From Mesostigma viride (Eukaryota > Streptophyta > Mesostigmatophyceae > Mesostigmatales > Mesostigmataceae), in the NCBI GenBank assembly GCA_009746045.1, contig RPFO01000104.1:2743296-2800795 (forward strand): 57,500 nucleotides of DNA. The letters run 5' to 3'. Under the pieces are notes generated by a model. That model had not been told where the DNA came from, did not search any database, and saw nothing but the letters and a program-made list of their open reading frames with translations. Both the position numbers and the translations under genes were made by a program. Below, piece after piece: positions 1 to 32,290 of this stretch (the stretch's first letter is position 1; each line of letters starts with the position of its first letter).

Positions 1-209
1 TCCTCTCTATCCTTGTCCTCCGTGTCTGCATTGTTTGTCATCTGCATGTTGTCACCCTCCTCTCTATCCTTGTCCTCCGTGTCTGCATTGTCTGTCATCT
101 GCATGTTGTCACTCTCCTCTCTATCCTTGTCCTCCGTGTCTGCATTGTTTTGTCATCTGCATGTTGTCACCCTCCTCTCTATCCTTGTCCTCCGTGTCTG
201 CATTGTCTG
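1..209. repeat. 57-bp minisatellite, about 3.7 copies
   Basis: A unit of 57-58 bp, pyrimidine-rich on the + strand, begins at 1, 58, 115 and 173. The third copy has one extra T and the last copy is cut short. It lies just upstream of the first exon I can support (231), so it is probably intronic. Open frames through it are low-complexity and I do not call them genes. Confidence 0.85.
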
Positions 210-230
210 TTTCCTGCACTACCCGGACAG

Positions 231-21923
<21,693 letters not shown>

Positions 21924-22583
21924 AGGATTTTGAAAGCCATTTAGCCAGTAGCTGGGCATCTCTTGGCCAGCCAGCCAGCCAGCCTGTGTGTGTGGTGGGC
22001 GAATCTCAAGAGTAGTCGGAGATATTGGTTTTCCCTTGCATAAGTACTTGCGTGCTATGCGCAGAGCACTATGTCTCATTATCATGCACAGATGTAAAAC
22101 AAAGGTCATCTGTATCGTGCACCATTCCTTTCCTTGCATGACCGTCTAGCCACCCCATATGCATGGGACAATCCTGAAACAGCCATGCAGCGTAGCCATT
22201 CTTGTGTGAACATGCCTTCGCCACAAGAAAAATCATGTCACATAACCCCCGAATGGTTCTTTGGGCAACCGAGCCTGAGATGGTGTGTTGCTTGCCTTGT
22301 TACCCAGGTCAGAATACTGGACGGGGGTTCTGCAGCAGTGCTGCGCGCACTGTCTGCAAGTAATACGAAGTACTTGCGTGAAATGCGTGGAAGCGTGTCA
22401 CGGAGTACTATGCTAACCGAGGATCGCTCATTTACATAATAACACGATGTGCGAGTACTGTCACATATGGATATATGATAAGGGCAACCCAACTAGAAGC
22501 TAGACCATTACAAACAACAGCGCCACATGGCTCCCGCGATCGTCTTGCCTTTCATCTCAGACTTCTCTCCTCTACACACGGCG
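21924..22583. other. 3' flank of the large gene, no further gene seen
   Basis: Contains the probable 3' UTR and about 450 bp of unremarkable sequence up to the tail of the transposon at 22584. No convincing coding frame on either strand. Confidence 0.5.
22093..22097 (+). terminator. TGTAA polyadenylation motif
   Basis: TGTAA lies 170 bp after the stop codon of the large gene. In chlorophyte algae TGTAA is the usual polyadenylation signal, normally about 10-20 bases before cleavage. The spacing is plausible for a 3' UTR, but a five-base motif is weak evidence alone. Confidence 0.4.
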
Positions 22584-23001
22584 TGTTAATTAATGAATGA
22601 ATGAACAGGCGCTCCCGTTGGGGAGTCATGAAGCACAATAATACAGAGTTTAAGTGCTTTCATCCCTGTATGTTGCACACTGGGAAGGGGGCAGACACAC
22701 CCGCGTCTTCCCTCATGCCCGGAGGCAAGCCACAGCTGCAATTGAAACTACTCGCGAGGAAAGTCTTATAACTGTGGGTGCATTAATGCTGAAATGCGTG
22801 GTGACAACTATGGGGGGGGACGTACTGCCTGGCACAATGAAACTGAAGACTGAAGTGTGGGTAGATATGCGGGTGCATAGGCGGAACAACTGAAGGTAGC
22901 CATGCTGAGCCATACACGGTGCTCGAAGGCCATGCAGGTGCCGCTAGGCCATACAGCAATACGTCAACATCACGCAACCCTATCTGAACCTAGTGTAGAC
23001 A

Positions 23002-23186
23002 TCATATGGATCGATCCTGCATATGCCACGTGGGTGGAACCCATAGCTTGCTGTTAATGTACAGGTCCCCGCCCTGCCGGCCAGTGGACTTTTGGCTTCT
23101 CGGGGTGTGTCTTGTGGCATGGGTGAAGGTGGGCCACAGATCGCGACACTGCTGCTCCTGCTGTGCGGGGATCAGGTCGCCGTACC
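23002..23186 (-). pseudogene. ORF1 C-terminal remnant (copy A), second part
   Basis: Encodes QQCRDLWPTFTHATRHTPR and then GGDLYINSKLWVPP. The second block resembles the C-terminal domain of L1-type ORF1 proteins (a GADLYV..-like strand), and the first matches RRDLWPEYLRHLAG in copy B near 54330. It was contiguous with the sequence from 24504 upward before the 23200-24490 insertion. Confidence 0.6.
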
Positions 23187-23249
23187 CAGCGACCGGCATT
23201 AATTAATTAGACTCGTGCTCCCGTTGGGGAGTCACGGAGCATTGAACCC

Positions 23250-24232
23250 CGATGGATGGATGGATGGATGGATGGATGGATGGATGGATGGATGGATGGA
23301 TGGATGGATGGATGGATGGATGGATGGATGGATGGATGGATGGATGGATGGATGGATGGATGGATGGATGGATGGATGGATGGATGGATGGATGGATGGA
23401 TGGATGGATGGATGGATGGATGGATGGATGGATGGATGGATGGATGGATGGATGGATGGATGGATGGATGGATGGATGGATGGATGGATGGATGGATGGA
23501 TGGATGGATGGATGGATGGATGGATGGATGGATGGATGGATGGATGGATGGATGGATGGATGGATGGATGGATGGATGGATGGATGGATGGATGGATGGA
23601 TGGATGGATGGATGGATGGATGGATGGATGGATGGATGGATGGATGGATGGATGGATGGATGGATGGATGGATGGATGGATGGATGGATGGATGGATGGA
23701 TGGATGGATGGATGGATGGATGGATGGATGGATGGATGGATGGATGGATGGATGGATGGATGGATGGATGGATGGATGGATGGATGGATGGATGGATGGA
23801 TGGATGGATGGATGGATGGATGGATGGATGGATGGATGGATGGATGGATGGATGGATGGATGGATGGATGGATGGATGGATGGATGGATGGATGGATGGA
23901 TGGATGGATGGATGGATGGATGGATGGATGGATGGATGGATGGATGGATGGATGGATGGATGGATGGATGGATGGATGGATGGATGGATGGATGGATGGA
24001 TGGATGGATGGATGGATGGATGGATGGATGGATGGATGGATGGATGGATGGATGGATGGATGGATGGATGGATGGATGGATGGATGGATGGATGGATGGA
24101 TGGATGGATGGATGGATGGATGGATGGATGGATGGATGGATGGATGGATGGATGGATGGATGGATGGATGGATGGATGGATGGATGGATGGATGGATGGA
24201 TGGATGGATGGATGGATGGATGGATGGATGGA
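23250..24232. repeat. GATG tetranucleotide microsatellite, about 980 bp
   Basis: About 245 uninterrupted GATG units, with a single shortened unit at the right end. All three frames stay open (Met-Asp-Gly-Trp on +, His-Pro-Ser-Ile on -), so long open frames here are meaningless. It lies inside the 3' region of the truncated LINE. Confidence 0.98.
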
Positions 24233-24372
24233 TGATGTGTCTACCTGGTTCAGTGGGGCGAGCTAAGTGCCCTACTAGCTGCAGGCGCCGCTGCTTAAAT
24301 ATGGTGCTTGTGATATATAGCATGCCGAGGTACGTACAGGTCGATCCTCATTGCGAACATGAGCAGCGTATC

Positions 24373-24490
24373 CTACACGAAAAATGGATCGCAGCTCATG
24401 TTGGTGACCGCGCCGTCCAGCTTTCTGGCAAGGTCGGCTGTGAGGGTCCACGTCTCGGCCCCGTACGTAAGAACAGGGAGGACTAGGACA
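24373..24490 (-). pseudogene. LINE reverse-transcriptase C-terminal fragment
   Basis: Contains [14 protein letters not shown] followed by [12 protein letters not shown]. In LINE polyproteins, Y-GAETWTL marks the thumb/connector just after the polymerase palm. A close relative lies at 52588-52947 on the same strand ([20 protein letters not shown]). The fragment ends in a stop at about 24373. Confidence 0.7.
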
Positions 24491-24503
24491 CAGCGACCGG
24501 CAT

Positions 24504-25600
24504 GGGGTGGAGTTGCAGAGTCTTGCGCTGCTGAAGGAGGCGCACAGCTTACCCTCTGGGTCCCCGAGTCAAAGGTGAGCAGCACTGGCGCAGGGGAACG
24601 TTCTTGTCCCGTGAGCGGGGCAACCGGTAACCTCGCAGTGCCACTGATCGATGTCGCCTTTGGCCCCCAAACGGCCGGGGGGTGAGCCCCATCCGGTTAT
24701 AAGGAGCATGCCGGTCATGCACTGAGCTTAGCGTCAATTAAGAGACTCGGCATCCTCGATCCCCAAGGTCCATGGGGAAGCGATGCAGAATCACCTGGCA
24801 GCTGTGCCGGTCGCACTCGGTGGCCTCCAAGGTTGCGCTGGGCGTCTAGCTCCTGGAGCTTGGTGGCGATGGCGTCCGTGGTTGAGGCCGCTTGGGATCT
24901 AAGCAGGTCGGCCCAGGTGTGTGCACACGGCCGGGCCGGGGGGGCTTGGCTTCTCCGCACGGCCCAGTGGGCTGGGCGGCGATGGTGGCCGTCTGTGTTC
25001 AGCAATCCCGGGCACCTGTAAGGCCAGCTGGGCCTCAATCTGCCTAGCAGTCTGCTTAGCCGCCCCGTCTAGCTCCTTGAGGTTCTGAACCACCTTGCTC
25101 TCGGCCAGCTATTGCAGGCGAGCGAGGGTGGATTTGGTGATCTCAGAGGCCAGCTCGCGACCTTGATCAATTTCTCCCGCTGTCAAGGGGTAAACAAAGG
25201 CTGCAACTTCAAATGTTGGCAACCTTGGTCTCGACATATATTCAAGACCTTGTTGGCCTCCACCGCATCAAGAGCACTGATTTTGGCGATTAACTAATTG
25301 CGTCCTGTACGGGGCGAGCTTATATCCGCCAGCGCCCAGGTCACGTGCTCCTCGAGCACTGGCAGCGCGGATCTGTCGTCCTTGGTACGTAAGGATGGGG
25401 GCCGCCGCCGCAGCAGCAGCGGCGGCAGCAGCAGCAGCAGAAGCTGGGGCTGCTGGTGCCGCCGCCGTGCGCCTGGGCGCCTAGCTCTTCTGGCGAGTTT
25501 GTACAGGTCGATGTCTATCATCTCAATGTGTAGGTGCAAAAAAAAGAATGACCAGGCGCTGGTACAGTCACTGTCGGCTACCGATTCTTGGAGCAACAGC
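24504..25600 (-). pseudogene. ORF1 remnant of non-LTR element (copy A), first part
   Basis: Blocks in several frames match the ORF1 at 53.4-54.4 kb: VLEEHVTWALADI near 25350, ALQVPGIAE near 25020, STTDAIATKLQELDAQR near 24840, and LRGYRLPRSRDKNVPL near 24620. The central part is predicted coiled coil. The last block belongs to a region resembling the RNA-binding part of LINE ORF1 proteins. Frames change several times, so the gene is dead. It resumes beyond the inserted LINE at 23186. Confidence 0.6.
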
Positions 25601-26200
25601 GCCCAGTACGCCCCGTACGTGGCTTGGTTGAAGCTGTGATTGTGGCTGCCAGGGCACTACTATACTGCGGTGGTGCTCAGCGTTCAGCAGAGTGATGACC
25701 TCGGCACAGTGTGCCAAGGTTATCTCTTACCATTCATAGACTTGGAAGTGACCATGCAGGGCCAGGCAAGAAGCGACGAGGATACCAGCGTTACCCATAG
25801 AAAGCGGCGGGTAATAACTTTTTGCGCTTGGATTCAGGCGAGGCGCCGCTCCCAGTGGGCGACGGGTTTGCAGGCAGTCCTGGAGGAATGGCGGGGCCCC
25901 CGCCATTCCGGCTAGAGCGAGAGCGAGCGGGGTGGAGTCGGAGCCGAAAAGAGCAGGTCTTTGTCCGGCAAAGCTCGTTTCGAAGCGAGTTTGCATGGGT
26001 GGCATGTTCTAGGCGTCGTAATTTTTTCAATACTGCGTTATAGCCGTAACCGATTATACGAGCACATGCGCATGGAATAATAGACGCGTCAGTTGCAATT
26101 CGGCAGTCTGACTGAATTTGGGGATCAGACGCGAACGTGATGAGCTCCGGCGTCAGCCATGTCAACCGCGCGTGTTCTGGCTAGATTGCAAGAAGACGTG

Positions 26201-27289
26201 CTATTATTACACTGAGCTTCATGCGTCCAGAAATAGTTGCCTCACTTTGATTCTATAATGCCCGGCGCCTACTAAGCTAGCCATAACCTAGTTGGCACTA
26301 CTTAGTTTGGCTCAGCCTACTACAGTAGCATATATAGCAGTATGCTCATTTTTTTGGCAGTCATGTACCCGCCGGCTGCAAGGTTGTATTGCACCCACAG
26401 TGTTGCGCCCTCAGCAGGCACCCTGCTGTCACCGGAGAGAGCTCTCTGTGGCCTGCCCACTTAATTGTGGCAGTGAGAGAAGCTCGGGCGCCCTACTAGC
26501 TCCCTCCGGCCTCCTTCTCATTGTGGGGTTGAAGGTTCCTTTAGCTCTGTATTGGCACTCGCGTGTCTGACGCAGTCATGCCGCTAATGTTATTAATTAA
26601 CCGGGATGATAATGTGTACCCGCCTGTAGCTAGACTAGTTTACTCCCGCACTGTCATTATTATAGGATTCAGTGCACTCGATCCTCTGTAATAATGCCCG
26701 AGTCTCTAATTCTTGTGATCGAATCGCTTTGATAGCAGCTGCGGCTTGCATATATGCCTTTGGGCTTGAGCTAGGAAAGTCTGCCCCCTTCCCGTTGTGC
26801 AACACACAGGCTAGGGTCTATATAAATGCATGCTCCGCAACTCCCCGTAACTGGGGAGCTAGAGAACTAATTGATTAATTATATACGCAGCATCCATAGG
26901 AGTGCCCTAAAGCAAAATCCCAATAATTGTGCTCTAGTAGGTTAACCCTACGAAATCGTTGCGCTTCAATGTCTTCAAAAACTCACTCGCACAAGGGATC
27001 ACCCCCTTCAAGTTCAAAAGTTCCCTATCAAAGCCGGCAACATTTGGGAACCATTAAATCAGAAACAAGTTTCTTCTTGGTACCCCTTGAATCCAATAAC
27101 AATCTCAAAGCTAACGGGGCTGCTAAGCTCCCAGTCAGACACTCATTCTAGCTCAAATAGGCTCATGTAACTCATTAACCTCACTCATCCACCTCACTGC
27201 ATGACAGAGAGCTCTCCGCATTCAAGTGGTAATATATATGTACAAGCTCAAGCTTGAGCAGTACGTAGCTCATTGAGTAGCTCATTATG
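26201..27289. other. No gene recognised; includes another 3' tail copy
   Basis: Mixed-composition sequence with no convincing coding frame. At about 26785-26885 a + strand copy of the non-LTR 3' tail is visible: CGTTGTGCAACACACAGG, then a variant hairpin CTCCCCGTAACTGGGGAG and ATTGATTAATTA. Confidence 0.5.
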
Positions 27290-30250
27290 GTATAGTCCCC
27301 TGAAAGCGCTGAGGAAGCACAGGCTGCGGCCGCCGTCACCACTGCGAAGACACTGAGCAGCCTCACCACCGCGACCACAGGGCTCACCCACTTGCTCGCC
27401 AGGACACCCAGCCAGGTCGTCCCCGCCAGGAAGCCTGCCGATGCCACCCCCGCCCGCATGCCCGCCTCCGCGCCCTTGTCACCCCCTCGCCCTGTTTACC
27501 ACAGGGTTCACCCCAGCCACAAAACGTAGCCCGGTCCACCTCCGTTGCTGCATCCCCGCCGGTAGTCGCCGATTCACCGCCTTGATGAGCATCTACATTG
27601 ATCTGGCCTACCGGTACAGAGCTAGCTTGAATCATCAGACTGCGGGACTCCTCCCCACCGCCTTTCTCAATGTTCCTCGATGCCACGGGCCCCAACGTCG
27701 GCGGCGGCGACGACGGCGGCGGCGATGCCGGCGGTGACAACGACAAGAGCGGGCCCTCGTCATCCACATACCCAAGCAGCGTGACCTCCCCCCCCAGCCG
27801 GAAATGGTCCCACCACGCCCCGAGCACAAAGTTTTCCACCCATCGATAATGCACCGGCAAGAGCTCTGCCGGACTGGGCGCGTCCGGCAGCAGCGGCTCG
27901 TACAGATTCCTGCACACGCTAAACGTGATGTCCTTTCCACTGAATATCCGCCACGCCATCCTCCGCATGAGGTTTGTCGCATCATCCCCCATGGGGGCCA
28001 CCCTCAGCACCGTGCGGGGACCGTACCCCATCACAAACACCAGCTCCTTCCCCGCACACTCCTCCACCTCTGCCATCGTCCACCGTCGGTACGCCGGGCA
28101 TCGGACGACGGGGCACCTGGGAAGGGCGCCGAGCCGCAGCCAATCGGTTTCATCTCGCTCCTTTTCCACGGGGACGGAACGGAGCCAGGAGACCCAGCCA
28201 GGGTCCACCCCGACGTCCTCGCACCCGGCAGATATGATGCGGATGTAGCGCTCGCTGGGAAGAGCGCGCTGGCTGGGGGGCACGCTCTGGGAGTAGCGGA
28301 AGGTCAGCGCGGTGACGGGGGGCAGATCCACAGTGGCGCCACCTGGCGGCACACCCTTTGATCCTGTAAAGAGTGGCAGCTCCTCCGTGACAGGTTCTGA
28401 CAGGTTCATCATGGATGTGGGAATCTGGTCCGCCGTAATTGGAAGCAGGTTTTCTGGAGCAGTGGAGGGTACTGGGTCTTGTCGAGCTACGGGCGGCAGG
28501 CTTTTCGCAGGGCCGCCGGGCGGCAGGTCTTCTTTGTGAACCCTGGCGGTCAGCCCGAGGTCTTGACTGACTAGTGGCGGGTCCTCGTAGACTTGTTCCC
28601 GGCATCGACAGCAGCCCCTGGCAGCGGAAATTCCGTGGCTCACGCCGCCTCCTCTGTGAAGAAGTTTCCGTTCATTATGTGCTACGTTCACGCCAGCCAC
28701 AATCAACCCATGCCCCCCCCCACGATGTCCCTCATCCCACAGATGCCCGTCCCCCCCCCTTCCTTCGCCCCCCCCCTCCCCTCCCACCCCTTGATCACAG
28801 CCTGGGCTGCTCTCCCCTAGTTCTCCGCCGCCTTCCCTCGCCACCACGCTCGCGTTGTTTTGGGTGCATGAACCTGCCACATGGCACAGGCAATTAGAAT
28901 TGCCCAACGCACGCGGCACCAAAGTATTGCCCGGCGCCGCGGCCCCTTCTTGCTGCGACATGTGGCAGGTGGCACTTGTGGCTGCAGCAGCAGGTACCGT
29001 TGTAGCACGAGGCGTGGCACTTGTGGCGGGCAGACCTCGTAGTTGTGCGCTGCAGCGGCCGCTTGTGCCTGCAAAGGCACTTGTTGCGTTGCAGCACACG
29101 ATGCTGGCGCCGGCACTTGTGGCCACGCAGAACGTGCTGGCGCCCGATGCCCCGACCCCGCCCGGCCCCGTAGCGCATCCGAACCTCAAAGGTGTCAATG
29201 TGCCCTCCCCATCATGGCCCCCATCATGGCCAATGCCATGGCCACCATCATGGCCACCAGCATCGCCTCCGTCAACGCCGCATCACGATGGCTACCGCCA
29301 TACCCCACGTCATGGCCACCGTCATGGCCAGCGCAGCGGTTGATTCCTGTCCTCATCTTCTTGTCAAATACAGCAATGCTCTGACAACTGTAGGGCATCA
29401 GGGGCGTGCAGGGGTCGATCCCGCGGAATCGATGAGAGTAGAATGTAGAGTCGATTGAAGGATCGGCTGGAGGAGCAGTCGAACATTTCAAATAATCCTG
29501 CTGAGCGCTACATGATTCCCCTGCTGGACACGCCGACTGGCGGCGACCATCATGAATGTGGGGATGGCTTTCACGGCACTGGCTGCTGACGCCGTCAAAC
29601 TGACAGCTCTCGACTTGGCCATCGTCACCACTCTGACGGCCGCTGATTCCCGCCAAGTGACCCACTCGACCCTTTGTGCGGCAGTCAGGCCTCAAGCAAC
29701 TGCCATAATTCTTGCCCCTGGAATCCACCTCACCGCCACACCCCTGGTCATTACCGCCGTCAATACAGCCCTCACCCTTGCAGCAGTCCACCATTACGTG
29801 CTCCGGCCGACAGTCCCCTTTGCCGCCCTGGCCCTCACCCTTGCCCGTGCCCTCACCCTCCCCAACCCCCTTGCCCTCGCACTTCATGCCGCAAGGATTC
29901 TCAGGCTTGCGGTTAGTATCTTCCTCGCAAGTGCCGGCATCTCCTCCCTTGTCTTCCTTTATATCTTCTTTGCGGCTGGCGTACGGCACTACCGTCACCT
30001 CCTCCATGACGTACCCGACCTCAATCTCCCTCAACGCCGCCAAGTCAGATTCCGAGATCACGTGCAGCACACCGTGGACCGTGCCCCCCGGGTGGGGCTC
30101 CACGGTGGCCATCCCGCCGAGCGTGAAGAGAAGCGCGTAGCCATGCAGACGCGCAGGCCACGAGCGGATCGAGGTCAGCCCGCGGCGCGCCATGCCGATC
30201 TTGTTGCACATTGAGCTGCACATCGCGCGGTGTACATATGGTGGCCACAC
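27290..30250 (-). CDS. Gamma-glutamylcyclotransferase-like protein with long insert and hydrophobic C-terminus
   Basis: The N-terminal block (30250-29950) reads SMCNKIGMARRGLTSI, PARLHGYALLFTLGGMATVEP, GGTVHGVLHVISESDLAAL and EEVTVVPY. This order is characteristic of the gamma-glutamylcyclotransferase fold. The family's conserved C-terminal part reappears near 28300-28150 as ALTFRYSQ and LPSERYIRIISAGCEDVGVD. Between them lies a Gly/Lys/Glu-rich stretch, probably one or more introns, and a linker with repeated LPP motifs. A further 140 residues (MGYGPRTVLRVA, YRWVENFVLGAWWDHF) follow, and a last exon (about 27495-27290) encodes a hydrophobic segment, VASAGFLAGTTWLGVLASKW and more. The family converts gamma-glutamyl amino acids or glutathione to 5-oxoproline. 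The usual YGSN loop is not intact: only SM precedes CNKI, so an upstream exon must supply it, or activity is lost. Exon borders are not resolved. Confidence 0.55.
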
Positions 30251-30922
30251 ACATGCAGTGACGTTACAGACTGTCTGCTGTCAGTCACCAATATGGCAGC
30301 TGTGGTGGTGATATGTAAGGCGAGGGCGTCGTCACTGACATTAATTATATAGTAGTATATTACAAAAGGAGTCCTCTGTATCATCACTGTGATCCCCCGG
30401 GCGATGGCGGACTCGGGATGGAGGCCAGAGACGGCAAGGGATAGGGTAAAACATGGAAGATGGAAGGGACCGCATGGAAACACGGAACCGACTGTATGTA
30501 CACAGAAAACCACTGAGAGAGAGACTGCATGGAACCAGAGAGAGTATATATGGAACTAAACCAAAGGGTTTAATAAGCACGGAAAACTAACTATTAAGTT
30601 GCCCGGCAGGTCGACAACAACTACTGTCGCTTATACTTCAGATCGAGGGGAATTATTCACTCTGATGTCTGACAGGAGTCTGAGGAGCGCACAGCGTAGC
30701 ATTCTCAAGTGACTCAGCGCTTCCAAGCGATGATGCATGGAACAGCAACAACCATCTAAAATTGACAATGTGCACCTTCTGTATGAATCAGTGCAACAAA
30801 AATGGAAGAAGGAATGATTTATTAAGTGTACACCTGATGGTCGGGTGCAACGCAAACAACTGACTGTACAAGGAGCCATGCACGGGCACGGACAAATAAT
30901 AAGGTACACAAAATAATTAACC
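30251..30922. other. No gene seen between the cyclotransferase gene and the DIRS element
   Basis: AT-rich sequence without a convincing coding frame. If the cyclotransferase gene has an upstream exon encoding its nucleotide-free YGSN loop, it should lie here or further right, but I could not find it. Confidence 0.45.
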
Positions 30923-31056
30923 TTCTATTAACCGTGGAACTCCAGGGTAACCAGACTCTTTATTAAAACAATAAGTAGAGCACATCGGGAAGTGGCCCTC
31001 AACTGGCCATCCTTACCCATGGGAACACTTTATGTCCAAAAAGGCTAGCCTTACCC
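30923..31056. repeat. Split direct repeat, outer copy (B2) of the DIRS element
   Basis: 134 bp, apparently identical to 31469-31602. Forms the 3' end of the element. Confidence 0.9.
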
Positions 31057-31468
31057 CCAAACAGGCAACACACAGGGAGGGCGGGTGGGAAAACAAAAGA
31101 GACCGCCATGAGCTAGGTGAGCAAGCTTTTATCGTGTTTCAAGGCCAACGGCTCTCTACCAACGGCCAGATCCGGCAACGGCCTCTAAACAGTTTTAGCC
31201 GTCAAGTTTTACTTCAGATATTGCCTGTTGCAAACCCGTCCGCAATCACAGATCTGCTGGGAGAACCTAGACGCAAAAATCCGTCGTCAAGGTACTCAGC
31301 ACACCGTCAAGGTATGGGCCGCAACAATTAGGCCATATCTTCCGTAATACTCGTACACTAGAAGCCTAATCAACCTTATTACGATCACATCACCCAGCTC
31401 TATTTCACCTAGCATCAGCGGCTCCCCTTCCGTATCACTATAAAGAAACTATGTTCAGAGAACCCCGA

Positions 31469-31602
31469 TTCTATTAACCGTGGAACTCCAGGGTAACCAG
31501 ACTCTTTATTAAAACAATAAGTAGAGCACATCGGGAAGTGGCCCTCAACTGGCCATCCTTACCCATGGGAACACTTTATGTCCAAAAAGGCTAGCCTTAC
31601 CC
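31469..31602. repeat. Split direct repeat, inner copy (B1) of the DIRS element
   Basis: 134 bp, apparently identical to 30923-31056. It lies just downstream of the recombinase stop codon. Confidence 0.9.
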
Positions 31603-31678
31603 TTACATCCCTCCCTGGCGACCCAAGCCAGGGGCAAAACAAAAACCGGTGGACGCATAAGACAAGAATGAAGGGAAC

Positions 31679-32290
31679 TTAAGAGGAAGGCAGAGAAAAG
31701 ACGCTCCGCCAAATGCGCGGGGGGCAGGCGGCGATAGCCCGAACCAGGGCGTCAGGAAGGGTGAGGGCCAAGCTCCGGTGCAATCCCACATAGTGGGCGA
31801 CAGTTTTGCTGCTGCGCCAGCGACCCCGATGCTGAATATCAGCCATGCTGCGCTGCCGCAAAAAATCATAGGTAGCCCCCCCATGCCGCAGCCCGTGAAT
31901 GGTAAACACCGTGTCGACCCCCAAAGCTTGCGTGGCCTGATGCCAAACCCGGCTGAACTGGGCATAATCGTAAGGGAACACCCGCTCCCAGGCCGCCTTG
32001 CCACGCATACAAGCCCGCAAGAGGGTCTCAGTCATGACATCCTCGATCACCACAGACTGCACCTCCCCCTTAGCCGTCTTAGCTGACATCAACAACAAGG
32101 CGCCCCGCTGCGAACCCCGCAACCGAACATCAGGCTGCAAGCGCACATGGCCGACCAACAGGTTGAGCGCCTCCGATACCCGCAGGTATTGTTGGAAAAT
32201 AACGATGACCATCATAGCCGCACGAGGCTGCCGCTGGAGCACCATAGTACAAGCAAGCGCAAACGCAGCCTCCCATGGAATGGGGGGGGG
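31679..32290 (-). CDS. Tyrosine recombinase domain of the DIRS element
   Basis: Catalyses integration of the circular DNA intermediate by strand exchange through a tyrosine nucleophile. Visible catalytic elements in order: LRVSEALNL (first arginine, about 32170-32190), HGLRHGGATYDFLR (the H-x-x-R box, about 31880-31900), GRWRSSKTVAHYVGLH with the probable nucleophile tyrosine (about 31785). The N-terminal core-binding part (ATLMVYHRGLRSFFAWW) is encoded in the preceding frame near 32550-32300. The two frames change over at a run of ten G on the + strand (32282-32291), so as written the recombinase is cut from the upstream polyprotein by a one-base shift. About 200 residues in this frame, ending at a stop at 31679. 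Confidence 0.85.
   Translation of the reverse strand, partial: PPPIPWEAAFALACTMVLQRQPRAAMMVIVIFQQYLRVSEALNLLVGHVRLQPDVRLRGSQRGALLLMSAKTAKGEVQSVVIEDVMTETLLRACMRGKAAWERVFPYDYAQFSRVWHQATQALGVDTVFTIHGLRHGGATYDFLRQRSMADIQHRGRWRSSKTVAHYVGLHRSLALTLPDALVRAIAACPPRIWRSVFSLPSS

Larger units (their letters stand above)
23200..24490 (-). mobile_element. 5'-truncated LINE with 13-bp target duplication and expanded microsatellite
   Basis: CAGCGACCGGCAT occurs at 23187-23199 and again at 24491-24503, bracketing this segment. Read on the minus strand, it opens in the region just after a LINE reverse-transcriptase domain ([12 protein letters not shown]), runs through a 3' untranslated region dominated by the GATG tract, and ends with the CCCCAACGGGAG hairpin and TTAATTAAT. 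It is a short, 5'-truncated insertion into an older ORF1-only element. Confidence 0.75.
22584..26200 (-). mobile_element. ORF1-only non-LTR element, copy A, interrupted by another LINE
   Basis: Read from about 26200 downward. The 5' region (about 26160-26000) matches the 5' region of the element at 52948-54905, sharing for example ATAATCGGTTACGGCT. ORF1 remnants follow from about 25600 to 24504 and resume at 23186-23002. The 3' tail at 22741-22584 has the CTCCCCAACGGGAG hairpin and a TTAATTAATGAATGAA end. The gap is a younger LINE at 23200-24490 flanked by a 13-bp duplication. No endonuclease or reverse-transcriptase sequence of its own lies between ORF1 and the tail. The 5' boundary is approximate because I found no matching target duplication for the outer copy. 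Confidence 0.65.

Noticed and set aside
23215-24486. Open frames of 327-423 codons on both strands
   Set aside because: They are read from the GATG microsatellite, which has no stop in any frame on either strand; no flanking gene structure.
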